A stretch of 64,000 nucleotides of DNA from Protula sp. h YS-2021 (lineage: Eukaryota > Annelida > Polychaeta > Sabellida > Serpulidae): NCBI GenBank assembly GCA_949752745.1, contig OX457029.1, positions 18,494,615 through 18,558,614 on the forward strand, in the 5' to 3' direction. Below are positions 26,481 through 37,548 of this stretch, one piece after another. A model generated the notes under the pieces. That model saw only the letters and a program-made list of their open reading frames with translations. It was not told where the DNA came from and did not search any database. The position numbers were made by a program, and so were the translations under genes. Each line of letters starts with the position of its first letter. The stretch's first letter is position 1.

Positions 26481-28168
26481 TTATTCAGCAGGCTGTCTGT
26501 ACGTCCACTTGCGCTTCGGTGGCTGCCGAAAAGAAGCTCTCGATATACCGGACATGAGGGCATAGTCCTGGGAACGCAAACAGCTTTCCTGGTTCACCCG
26601 CTCTACTTCAGTTGGTGGGAAGAGTTCTTTCTGCCCAAGGATGGCAGCACGGCGCAAATCTCTCAGCCCTTTCACGCTTGACCAGCAGTGCTGTAAGAAA
26701 GCGTCCCGCCGGAGGAAAACCAGGGATGTCATGAGGAAGGTGGACAGTTTGACTACATCTCTGGTAGCTAGAGCGAGGCATTCCAGAAGCTTGAAGGCGA
26801 CCGGTTCATCGAGGTGTAGGTCCTCCCATCGTGTCTTCAAGGCTTTCAGGGTATGGTCCTTAAAAGACATGATGTTGAGTATATGCTGGAAGGAAGTCTC
26901 GATCGTCTTCGCGTCTTTCACCACTAGTGGGATTTCCGCTCTTGACAGATGGCGTCCAAACTGTCCGCTTCGACGTTGTTCAAGTGCCTCCAGGGGTATG
27001 AGATCGTCCGAAGAACTATACGGGCCCGGTCTTACAGTACAGTGCTTGGAGACATGAAAGCGCGAGAGAGTGCGGACTTCGTTAGCGTCCATTTCCTTGA
27101 ACTCTTTCAACGTACCGTGATAGCGTTGGCAATCCCCTTGCTGGTCGAAAGTGATATGGAGTCCTGATGCGGTAACACTGTCTGTGAGGTCATCTTTATG
27201 GGGGGGGAATCCTTTTTATCGAGACCTGGAGACCCAAAAGTGACGTTAGCCAGCCGTGCAACCTCTTTGACGGCGTCTCTGAACGGCACATCCTCGGGTG
27301 CTATGGTGGATGGAGTTTCCGAGGGGGTTGGCTCTTCGCTGTGGGGGGAGGTGAGGTCTGGTGGAGAGGGGCTTCTGATGGGGCGCCTCCCTGCTGCCGC
27401 GGTATCCTTCCAGAGTCTCTGACCACTACCGGGAGACCTAATGTAATCCATTTCCCACAAGGGGAGCCGGAAATGGGCGGAGGGTGGGGTATCGTCTACC
27501 GCCCCTTCAGAAGCCTCGGTCTCGATCACTGTCTTCCCCTGGTTGCTCTGTGTTTTGGTCGGCCGGCGCTTCCCCTGACGGCGTATACATTTCACGCTCT
27601 GTGTTGAGAGGAACAGTTGGAGGGATGATACAACCGACTGCGGGTCATCATCGTCCTCTGGGAGCAGCCCCGAGGCTTGCCCCGACGGTGGGATCTCTGA
27701 AAAATCCCCCTCACTAGCTGAGCCCGACTCTGCCTGTGTATCCTGTTGTGTGAGCAGAGAGGGTGGCTGTGGAGTGTGAGGACTATCCTCTGAGGGGGCG
27801 AAAAACAGTGGCCGACGGCTTGTACCGCTTTCTAGGCAGCGGGGTGGACTCCTGGCTCTGGAGGAGCAATTATAATTCCTGTAACTGTTTTTGCATTTGC
27901 GTCTGTAAAGCCAGGAAGGCCGAAAATTCCCCTGGCAGATTTGGTGTCTGGGTTGGGGGAGACCAAGTTGGATTGGAATCCCCAATTGACCGGCTGATTC
28001 TGTAAATGAGGATCCCGAAGCCGTATGTGTTACAGTCACTATCTCAGGAGACGGAAACTTCGGCTTGACTTTGGAATCTGAAGGCGTGACCACTGTTGGG
28101 CGGTACGCTGCCCAGGCTTTCCGCAGTGTCTCTTGTTCTGCCCCCTCGGGGATATCCAGTTCAGCCAC
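26481..28168 (-). pseudogene. DIRS gag-like remnant
   Basis: Two open stretches in different frames (28168-27107, 27110-26481). The first starts MAELDIPEGAEQETLRKAW and is Pro/Ser-rich. The second has helical text such as HILNIMSFKDHTLKALKTRW, typical of DIRS gag-like proteins. The frame change near 27.11 kb indicates a lesion. Confidence 0.55.
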
Positions 28169-28169
28169 C

Positions 28170-28805
28170 GACTCTGAAAAGGCCTTGGCCTTAGATTTTT
28201 AGGCCTTTCTGCCCGTCACAGCCGCGCCAGATTCCGACCCTAGGTCTATCCTAACCGGGGTGGAGACTTAGTCCAGGATAATTGAGATGGCTTTCCTAAT
28301 AGTCTCGCCAACAAAGTTTGGGGAGATGAAGGGGGCAGAGGAGAGAACACGGCGCTGATCCCGTCTACATGCCCTGTTCTTATGAGCAGTCCCAAGGAGT
28401 GACAGCTAAAACCGTGACTGGCAATTCAATGATGGAACAGCCACAAAGTAAAGGTTGGAGTCTAAGCAGGCACAACAGTCTGAAGACTAAAAAAAACTCC
28501 ACGGCGATGTGTGCTGGAAACTAGTACATAAAACCCTATCCTGTAGCTTCTGGTGGAGAAGACAGGCACACTTCCCGGGACGGAATAAGGTGTCACCGTT
28601 ACGTGTAAACTCAACAACTACCTGACCGAAGTACAAGTACCAAAAATCTTGCTTATTCGTGAGCTAATTTTATCCAAACTACAGTATGAGCAAAATTAGT
28701 CCTTTAGTTATAAAATAAAATCTTCAAAAGCAAATTCCCACCTTGGACTAGTTCCTTTTTTTCCAAAAATTTTCGGAGGACACAGAATAGCGTGTCTTGA
28801 CAACG
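28170..28805. other. 5' leader region of the DIRS element
   Basis: No open frame of note. It lies between the gag-like start and the right inverted repeat. Probably an untranslated leader. Confidence 0.4.
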
Positions 28806-29339
28806 CCACACTTAAAGGGAATGAATGACGTCTTTGTGTTTCTGCATTCTCATTGGTCGGATGGATGAAGGGAGGGATGGGCTCATTCTAACTGCGAGAA
28901 AAAGTTTCTTTTCTATTGCGTGGTAAATATATCCAAAGGGAAACCCATTTGAAAGTGGAGGGAAGCGAATTCTAAGCTTTTGCAAAGTAAAAAGACAAAT
29001 AAACGCCTTTGTAAGTCAATTCCGTTTCTTTTTATCGAAAAAAGTGGTCACAGAGAAAAAAGCGGGTGCATAAATAATTTGATATCACAACGTAACAAAC
29101 GTTTAAGAAAGAAAAACCAAGAAAAAAAGGACGAGCAAGATTTAGCAAGGCCACAGAGGGCTGGCACCGACCAAGTGAAATGGCGATATAAATAAATCGG
29201 GATGACACACACACACTGGGTTCAATGTCAAATGGTTATGTATCAAGAATAACTTAAATGGACAACTAGACAGTTCATGATATAATCCTAACAAGTTATC
29301 AGTAAAACTGATAAATGTCCCTCGCCACGAACTATGGTC

Positions 29340-29750
29340 GTATAAAAAAAAAATAATGCGACGTCGCACAACTTCAATATATATATTTTCACTGTAGTAG
29401 TAATCAAAAGCCAGGGTTGAATAGCGGCTGAGATATCGCATGCACAAAGTTGTACTGTAGGCAACAGAAATACTAAAACATTGCCTATTTTTAACAAGTC
29501 GCCATTTCGTCGTTTTTTGGTCGAATCGAAAACTAATGCAACGTCGCACAACTTCAATATATATATTTTCACTGTAGCAACAATCAAAAGCCAGGGCTGC
29601 ATAGCGGCTGAGATATCGCGTGCCCAAACTTGTGCTTCTAAGTGTCGCCAGACGGACGGACGAAAGGACGGACGGACAGACGGACGGACGGACGGACAGA
29701 CCCGAATACTATCGTCCCCCGCTCCGCGCTACGCGGCGGCGGGGGACTAA
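29340..29750. repeat. Duplicated dispersed repeat ending in GACGGACG minisatellite
   Basis: Two copies of a segment (GTCGCACAACTTCAATATAT .. AATCAAAAGCCAGGG .. GCGGCTGAGATATCGC) start near 29362 and 29544. These are followed by GGACGGAC repeats and a GC-rich hairpin (CCGCTCCGCG..CGGCGGCGGGGG). Confidence 0.8.
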
Positions 29751-30463
29751 AAACCAGCAGGCCATTGAAGTTAACAACTGAAACGAACTTCTGGACATGC
29801 ATTAAAAACTTCTTCGTTTAGAAAGGTGGAGTGAGGCACCAAGGCGCAGGTTCGGTACGTGCTGGAAGGGGTCTAAGTGTGACAAGTGCAGGTAAAACTA
29901 AATTCGCTCGTGGCACGGCATTTAGGTCATCTTTACCTATTGCATGTAACATCTTGGGAGGGGAAAAAATCAACGCCAGCAGACCAAGGGGCCTATCAGG
30001 AGTCGCTGAAATGTCCATAATTCGTGATCACTGGCAGAATTGGTTGGGGACAGCAACAGGCGAGCTGGAACATCCACTGGTCATGCTTTTGTGATCTGGA
30101 CAAGGATATGCAAGTGGGTAGCTTGGTTGTTATTTCTTTGGAAAACAAGCTACGGAGACTGCTGGATTACCTTCAGGAAGGATTGCGGCGCCTACCACCA
30201 CATGATCTGTATGAATTGCCCTGTACTGGGGGTCAAGTCCGCCAGAACATTGAATTTGCTCGCTATGTTGCGTGCCGAGATCTGGATCCGATTTTGTCTT
30301 GCAAGAGGGAGGATTTGAGAAGTCAGCTAAGTCAGTAGCATGGATCTGATACCCCCTTCTTTGTTCAAGTAAGCTAAAGCCGTCGAATTTACCTGAGTGT
30401 TTTAGCTAGTCTGCGATCCCTCATCTCCTGAGAAAAAAAATCGTTTGAACCACTACTTCGAGG

Positions 30464-31100
30464 GTGGGGGAAGGGGTGGTGCTGATTGAATGGTGTGCCT
30501 TTGCTTTGAACTTCTACTTCAGGGGTGGGAGTGGAGCTGACTTGATGGTGTGCCGTGGCTTTGAGCGTCTAGTTCGGAGGGAGGATCGTGTGGGTGACTG
30601 GATAGTGTGCATTCGCTTTGAACGCCTACTTCGGGGTGGGGGAGGGGTGGGGCTGACTGGATGGTGTTCCTTCGCGTCTACTTCGGGGTGGGGGAGGGGT
30701 GGGGCTGACTGGATGGTGTGCCTTCGCTTTGAGCGTCTACTTCGGGGTGGGAGAGCGGGTTGGGACTGACTGGATGGTGTGCCTTCGCTTTGAGCGTCTA
30801 CTTCGGGGTGGGGGGAGAGGGTTGGAGCTGACATGATGGTGTGCCTTCGCTTTGAACGTCTACTTCGGGGTATGGGAGAGGGTTGGGACTGACTGGATGG
30901 TGTGCCTTCGTTTTGAGCGTCTACTTCGGGGTGGGGGGAGAGGATTGGGGCTGATTGGATAGTGTGCCTTCGCTTTGAGCGTCTACTTCGGGGTGGGGGG
31001 AGAGGATTGGGGCTGACTGGATAGTGTGCCTTCGCTTTGAGCGTCTACTTCGGGGTGGGGGGAGAGGGTTGGGGCTGACTGGATAGTGTGCCTTCGCTCT
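30464..31100. repeat. About 62-bp minisatellite, about ten units
   Basis: Unit includes GGTGTGCCTTCGCTTTGAGC, CTACTTCGGGGTGGGG and GCTGACTGGAT. Copies vary by small indels in the G tract. Located inside the second DIRS remnant. Confidence 0.9.
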
Positions 31101-32290
31101 GAATCAGTTTGCAGCACAACCACACCAGTTATACCAACGGCTCCATAATTTTTGGTTTACGGCGATCGTCCTTGTAGCTTGCCTGGGGAACCGTTTCTAT
31201 GTTGCTACTAGGCAACCCAGAAGCTATTCCATAGCTTGCAGACTTACTGCTGGTTGGGGTGCATGCTCATATTTCCAGTACAGCCTTTTCCCTTGGGCGG
31301 AAATCGGGTAAGCCAATGGGTGGGTTATTTCCACCTTTCTCATAGTCTTGCTTAAGAACCAACTCGGATTTTGCCAAGTTGGCCAGCAGACTGGTTGGTT
31401 TGCGCCGACTCAGGGATTAGTTGTGCTAGGATTTTTTACGAAATGACTTACTTTTTCGGAACCCACCGAGTCTTTCTGGACCCAAATGAGTCACACTTTC
31501 CTTTTTTGACTCACTTTCCCAGCGAGAACCCTGGTCTTCCATGTGCTGAAGGACCAGCATACATTGCAACCGAGCCCACACTTTGAGTAATCTCATTACT
31601 TTCAAGAATATGTGTTCAGTGGATGAAATGGTGATTTGTTAATAATATTGAAAAATAATTATTTAGGGGTCAGGATATTATTGGTTGAGTCGAATTGACG
31701 GCTGAAAGGAAACTTTATTTACCGATTGGAAAATGGCGTGATGTAACAGGTTGGTCCTTCTTTGTTCTTGTAAATAGGATTATGTGTCTACTTAATCGTT
31801 GGGATTTGAGATTGTATGGCTTACTGGTTTTCTTCTCTTGTTCTTATATTGCATTAAAATTCAATAGTCAAAAGAAGTAAATCGTTTCCAGATGCTTTGA
31901 TGGTTTTATAATGTTTCCTTTAGAAGGGAAAAATGAATTAATAAATCAGGTTCGTCATGTGAGTTGTTGTTAGATAAAAATATATAAAATCGAAGCGAAA
32001 ATCGAAGTTAGACTAAATTATGTTGGAGTCATCCCTTCGAATCGTGATGTCTGTTAAGTTTTCATTGGAAGTAAAATGTATGTAATTTATATTCGTCCAA
32101 TCAGTCAATTTTGGTAACTAGTCTACTGTCTGGGTAGAAGATATATAAGAGATGGTTTTGACCACAGCGCAGGGGGAGTGTGCGCTTGGTCCTTGAGGAA
32201 TAAAGTTGGGTTAAAAGGAGACAGTGTTGTTGCTAATAAAACTTCATTTCAAATTCTTAGAAAAGGACTTGTTATTCCGGTACCGCTCTA
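31100..32290. other. No gene seen
   Basis: Mixed sequence. A TATATAAGAG motif at about 32142 followed by GAATAAAG at about 32199 has the look of a promoter plus polyadenylation signal in a retroelement end, but no terminal repeat partner was found in the window. Confidence 0.3.
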
Positions 32291-32890
32291 CACTTCAGCT
32301 AAGTAAAAACCACCCAATTATAATACTTAAAGTTCCGTTAGAGAAAAAGGTCGAACGGGCTTTAAAACATATGTACAGAGCCGTGCAGAGGCGGTACGGC
32401 AGGCGTTTTTGTCCTATCTGAAAGCACAGAAATTTCTTGGCTCCTGGATGGACTGAGATGTAAGGATAGGTATCGAAGACGTCAATGAGCGTAACCCACA
32501 TGCCCTCTTGTAGAGCTCCTTTGATCACTTCCGCCGTGTCTGAAACGATCTTAATGGATTTTAGGTCCATGACCAGCTCCAACCTTCTGACTTTTTTGGT
32601 ACCAAGAAACCCTGCTCAGGAACCCTTGTTAGTTTTCTGGCATTTCCTCTATCTCCATTTTGCTTTCTCATTCTTGGATCATATCGTCTAACGCAGTGAC
32701 TTTGTCCTGTTGGAATGAGGCTGTGCGACGGTCCTTAGCCTTGGATAGGAGAAGGATGGAAGGTTTCAAGCCCGACGGTTTCTCTAGAAAGGAATGAAGT
32801 AACCGCCCTGTAACCAACGAACTGCTTGAAGTGACACACCCATTTCTTCCCAAGTGTCCCAGAAGTTGCCTGTTCCTCCGCATACGGGCA

Positions 32891-34281
32891 AGGAGGCATT
32901 ACAGGCTAGCAAACAATTTTTCTGAGTTTGCAAAAGTATCGCCTACAGGCGAGCCTTTGTCTGTGGCGGTTCTTTTGGTTGACCGCTGCCTGTATCGGTC
33001 GCGGCTCCGTCCGAAAACTGCGAAGCTCGCTACATTAGTGTTAGGTCCAGTGAGAGCTTTACTGTCTTACTTCACTCGCTCGATTCCTGCTAAAGGAAAG
33101 AACCATTTTGCTTAATTTTAGCAATTTTGGGGGAACGGCCTAACTTCTGATTGGGGTGGGTTGGTGTCCTACTTAAGCCTTCTATCCCCTGCTGGCATCT
33201 GCCGGTCGATCAATCCAAGAAGACCGACCAAGACAAGTGGCAGGTTAGATGCATGATCATTACACAACCAAGCAACGTACCCAGCGATCCACGGTAACCA
33301 AAGGTCAGACACCAAGGCACTGAGAAGTTAAGACTCGCTCGCTCAAATCTCTTCAAATGCCGCACAGGGTAATTCGCAATCTTTCCTCGTCCAGACAAAG
33401 CTGTCTCCTAACAGCTTTTAGTAGGACCGTGTTGTGAGAAAGTAGAGTAACTAAGTACAGCAAAACAGACCAACGGTTTGGTAACGGAGTAGTGGAGCCG
33501 AGGCGGGTACAATGGAACTGAAAGTATTTAGGATTCCTAGACAATGTGTGTGAGCATCAGCTGCGTATCGTAAATCCAGTAGAGAATGCGAGGCACGTTT
33601 ACGGGATTAACCGAGGTTTATGTGTCTGCTGTGATGTAACCTCAACAACTACAACTACAATGTTTTCAAAGTGATAATCCAGGCTTCAAGCGAACCAACT
33701 TTATTCACTCTTAGTATGGAGAAAGTATATTCTTATTATTAGCAGAATAAATTAAGAACAAAACCATATCGCGCCTTTTCAGCTGATTCTCACAAAAAAT
33801 TGCAGCCTGCACAGAATGGCGTCTCTTTACCAAACCATGCAGCAACGGAATGCCAATTTGACCTACTTCCCTCTCTTCTGACTGGCTAATCAGATAGACC
33901 AAGACTATTCAAACAGCAAAAAATGTTTCTATTGTGCGTGAATGCCATAAATATGAAGGAAACCCGTTCTAAAAGTGGAGGTAGCAAATTCGGAGCTTTT
34001 GCGAAGTAAAAATAGCCCTTTGCCAGAGCACTGGACAGACAAAACAGGAAGCACAGAGAAAGCACACATTCATATGCCAGTCTGCACATTCAGTCCTTCA
34101 AAATGGAAACGTTTGGCGGAATTTTAATTCTGGCTTTTTAAGTTTGTTTAATAACATGTTGTAAAAAAAAAAACAAGCTCTAAAAAGCCTAGTACCCCCC
34201 CACCCCCCAACACACACACCTCGCTCCATGCACGTGAATTAGCGTTACATATTTTAAAAAGAACACCACAGAAAGAGTTAC
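32891..34281. other. No gene seen
   Basis: No convincing coding region. At 33970-34015 an AAAAGTGGAGGTAGCAAATT module resembles the DIRS inverted-repeat edge at about 28950-29000, which suggests the second DIRS remnant once reached here. Confidence 0.4.
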
Positions 34282-34501
34282 CTTTTACGTCTTCAATTAT
34301 TCCCTTCTCCCTGTCATTGTCTATATATCCTCCTCCATAACTTTCATCTCCATTTTTAGTTTTTTCTCTGTGGTTTGACATGTTGAAATCGTTATCTGAA
34401 TGAGAGGCCGTTCCACTCTTCCCGTTTTGTGGTGGCACGGAGCAATTGTCTTGACGCCGCGCGTCACTGCTCTCCCCTTCCTTTGCGTACTTCTTCACTC
34501 T
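34282..34501 (-). CDS. Candidate ZIP-gene loop exon
   Basis: 220-nt exon, acceptor GTTTCTAG and donor AAAG|GTAACT, phase 0 to 1. It encodes a hydrophilic segment (KKYAKEGESSDARRQDN .. REKGIIEDVK) of the kind found in the cytosolic TM3-TM4 loop of ZIP transporters. The next minus-strand coding exon recognised is the ZIP TM4-TM5 exon, and phases agree, so both may belong to one gene with an intron of about 13.1 kb. The join is inference. Confidence 0.4.
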
Positions 34502-34837
34502 CTAGAAACGCGATGTTCATGCACAATTGAACTGTGGAGTTTCACACACAAAAATAAACTGATTCCTAATTTGAAATCATAACTGTTGCTTAACTCCTTA
34601 CCACTCACGGCCAGCTTGTTGTGACTGACCCGTGAACAAACGAGGAGGAAAGCAAAGAGAGTTCAAGTGGTAGTCATCAGAGTCAATTCTCTTTTTAAGG
34701 GTAACACAGCCCATGGGTCTCTCCGTACGTCTCTAGGAGCGGCTTTGTTAGTGAGAAAATCGCAGTGACATCGCTACCTTCGGGTAGTAGTCTTCTGCGT
34801 TGGTTAAACCGATAAAGGGAGACAATGAAAAAAATCG

Positions 34838-34912
34838 CCTTCAGCGGGGCTTGAATTCACCTGATTTTTATCAGCCAAAGGCCTTACCACTTGAGCTATT
34901 GAGCCAGGTGGT
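34838..34912 (-). repeat. tRNA-like sequence (SINE head or degraded tRNA)
   Basis: On the minus strand a TAGCTCAAGTGGTAAGGCC segment matches a pol III A box / D-arm. A GTGAATTCAAGCCCC segment about 35 nt later resembles a degraded B box / T-arm. A T7 run, a possible pol III stop, follows. Acceptor-stem pairing is poor, so a functional tRNA is unlikely. Confidence 0.4.
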
Positions 34913-34914
34913 TA

Positions 34915-35556
34915 ATGGCTGGTAAAGAAGCATTAAGTAGGAGGGTTTTTTTGCACATTAACCGTTTTTTTATATTTTTTTTGTCAAATTGCCAAACAAA
35001 GTGCGAAGCTGATGCAGGAGATTAAGGGAAACATTCCTGTCAAATTTTTACGCAATAAGCAACAATAGTATTTTTGAGTTTCACCTAATTTGGCCAACAC
35101 TTTGGCCAATTTGGGCCAAATTGCCAATAAAATACAAGCTGTGTGTAAGATTACCCAGGGAACATCCCAAAAGATCAAAACAATCGGATAAGAAATGCAG
35201 GAAGAAAAGCATTTTGAAGACTTATTTACACAAACATACACACACAAGCACACAAAGCGGACGACGAAAGCCCACGAGTGATGAGTGTAAGGCGCCGACG
35301 ATGACGACGACGACGACGACAACGAAGAAAAAGCAACTAAAGACACGTTCAGTGCACGCGACGAGATAAAGCTCCTAAACATATGCGATTTTTATGGGCT
35401 ACAATCTTGTGAAAGCTGCTTATATAACTAAGTAACGTTGGATAGATGTCGCATCCCGTTGGATCTACCTCGACTTTTGGGCGAGTATGGAAGAAGTAGA
35501 CACACAATGGAATGTGACACCACGTTGTCTAACTATTTATCTAGAATCACCTTCTA
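34915..35556. other. Host flank of Maverick element 1
   Basis: Low-complexity host sequence with an (ACG)n-like run at 35299-35325. No gene supported. Confidence 0.5.
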
Positions 35557-35562
35557 GGGCAA

Positions 35563-35970
35563 AGTAGGGGAAAAGTGGGGGTTTGAAAACAGGAAGTGAC
35601 GTCATAATGACGTCATAAGGTGTTTTCGAATCCCCATGGGGTTTCGAAAACAGTGACGTGATATGGACGTGATATGGACGTGATATGGACGTGATATGGG
35701 TGTCATATGGTTGTCATATGGTTGTCATATGGACGTCATATGGACGTCATATGAACGTCATATGAACGTCGTAATGACGTAATAGGGATAGTGGGCAGCC
35801 ATTCAAACGGGCGGCCATTCAAACGGGCAGCTGGGGCAAATGGGCAGTTGGGGCAAACGGGCCTTCGTAAAAAGAAAAGGATCAACCGGGCCATCGCAAA
35901 ATCAATTAAAAGTGAACAAGCAATGAGTTTCCTTAAGCCAGCCTAACGGCAGAGAGCTCTCTCACTCCAT
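35563..35970 (+). repeat. Left terminal inverted repeat of element 1
   Basis: About 408 bp, complementary to 49327-49750. It contains a 30-bp near-perfect palindrome (35622-35651, core CCCCATGGGG flanked by TTTTCGAA/TTCGAAAA). An 11-bp tandem array GACGT(G/C)ATATG follows at 35655-35781, then CATTCAAACGGGC repeats. TGACGTCA sites occur at 35597-35616. Confidence 0.9.
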
Positions 35971-36019
35971 GCATTATGTATATACAGGCAACAACAACTC
36001 TTTTTTTTTACCTTTCTCG

Positions 36020-37400
36020 CTCCTCAAACACACACCATCACTAATGAATTTCCGTAAAAGCAAATAAAACCGAGCAAGCATTGAGATGAGAGCTCTCTCT
36101 CTCCATACATACATAAGTTATTAAAACCGAGCAAGCATTGAGATGAGAGCTCTCTCCATACACCCTTTCCTTTTTTACCTTTCTCGCTCTCCAAACACAC
36201 ATAACACCTACAGGCACCGGACAAACAGACACCCGGACAAACGGACACCCGGACAAACGGTCACCCGGATAAAGGGACAGTCTTGTTTTATTTTTCTTCT
36301 CTCTCTCCACACACACACACATATAGCAATAGCCACGACAGATTGAGCGTTTTATTTCATAAGTCAAGGTATTTTTAACCCAGACAGTGGCTTTTTTAAC
36401 TGTCTCTCTCTCTCTCTCTCTTCACACACATATAGCAATAGCCACAACAGATTAAGCGTTTTATTTCATAAGTCAGGGTATTTTTAAACCCAGACAGTGG
36501 CTTTTTTTAACTCTCTCTCTTTCTCCACACACATATACCAACACCAGTGACAGATTAAGCGTTTGATTTCATAAGTCAAGGTATTTTTAACCCAGACGGC
36601 AACTTTTTTTTGCTTTCTCACTCTCCAAACACACATATACCAACACCAGTGACAGATTTAGCGTTTGATTTCTCAAGCCAGGGTATTTTTAACCCAGACG
36701 GCAACTTTTTTTGCTTTCTCACTCTCCAAACACACATATACCAACACCAGTGACAGATTTAGCGTTCGATTTCTCAAGCCAGGGTATTTTTAACCCAGAC
36801 GGCAACTTTTTTTGCTATCTCTCTTCAAACATAACACAGCAGACGGGCAGACGAACAGATTTAGCGTTTGATTTCTCAAGCCAGGGTATTTTTAACCCAG
36901 ACGGCAACTTTTTTTGCTATCTCTCTCCACACATAACACAGCAGACGGGCAGACGGACAGATTGAGGGTTTTATTTCTCAAGCCAGGGTATTTTTAACCC
37001 AGACAGCAATTTGTTTTGCTTCCTCAGACGGGCAGACGGACAGATTTAGCGTTTGATTTCTCAAGCCAGGGTATTTTTAACCCAGACGGCAACTTTTTTT
37101 GCTTTCTCAGACGGACAGACGGACAATCATTTTTTTTAAATTTTTTTATTTCTCTCTTCACACATATACCAACACCAGTGACAGATTAAGCGTTTGATTT
37201 CTCAAGTCAGGGTATTTTTAACCCAGACAGCAATTTGTTTTGTTTTCTCAGACGGGCAGACGGACAGATTAAGCGTTTGATTTCTCAAGCTGGGTATTTT
37301 TTACCCAGACGGCAACTTTTATTTTGCTTTCTCAGACGGGCAGACGGACAGATGGGGTATAAATCAATGATTTATAGACCCCTTTTTTATATTGTTTTAG
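36020..37400. repeat. Left subterminal repeats of element 1
   Basis: About ten copies of an 85-105-bp unit from 36341: (A)CAGATT(A/T)AGCGTTT, TCTCAAGCCAG, GGGTATTTTTAACCC (an inverted repeat), AGACGGCAACTTTTTTTGC. Upstream are four 15-bp units of ACCCGGACAAACGG at 36216-36276. No coding content. Confidence 0.85.
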
Positions 37401-37478
37401 CATTTCCCAGACTCTCATGCATACACATACATACTAACACCATAACACGATAGCCTTTTTTATTTCGTAGTAATGGGT

Positions 37479-37496
37479 GGCCGCTAAAAAGCAGCC
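37479..37496 (-). terminator. Histone-type 3' stem-loop, leftmost accessory gene
   Basis: On the minus strand GGCTGCT-TTTT-AGCGGCC folds into 7 bp with a 4-nt U loop and is followed directly by ACCCA. It lies 52 nt past the stop codon of the 37549-38460 gene. Layout matches the 3' processing hairpin of replication-dependent histone mRNAs; function is inference. Confidence 0.55.
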
Positions 37497-37548
37497 GTGG
37501 AGGGATTTTCCTTCTTCTTCTTCTTCTTCAGCTCCTCCAGCCGTCGCT

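Larger units (their letters stand above)
22057..28947 (-). mobile_element. DIRS-type tyrosine-recombinase retrotransposon (degenerate)
   Basis: Inverted terminal repeats at about 22057-22212 and 28806-28947 match over about 140 bp (words TGGGTTTCCCTTTGGATA, CATCCATCCGACCAA and their complements). Between them, on the minus strand, lie gag-like, reverse transcriptase, RNase H and tyrosine recombinase coding remnants in DIRS order, with no LTRs or DDE integrase. Frames are interrupted, so it is inactive. It lies inside the proposed ZIP intron. Confidence 0.75.
30030..32890 (-). mobile_element. Second, strongly decayed DIRS remnant
   Basis: Minus-strand fragments of the same family: an RNase H piece near 30330-30140 (ARNIASKFNVLADL), an RT piece at 32582-32295 (EGMWVTLIDVFDTYPYISVH, KKFLCFQIGQKR) and the RT entry at 32883-32668. 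They lie in correct DIRS order but are stop-ridden, and a minisatellite separates them. Confidence 0.55.

Noticed and set aside
30514..30834. Pro/Ser-rich minus-strand frame
   Set aside because: It is a translation of the 62-bp minisatellite.
33200..33360. Possible 5S rRNA-like segment
   Set aside because: The internal-control boxes expected of 5S genes are not present.
34838..34912. Functional tRNA gene
   Set aside because: A-box-like and T-arm-like parts exist but the acceptor stem and B box are poor; kept only as a tRNA-like repeat.
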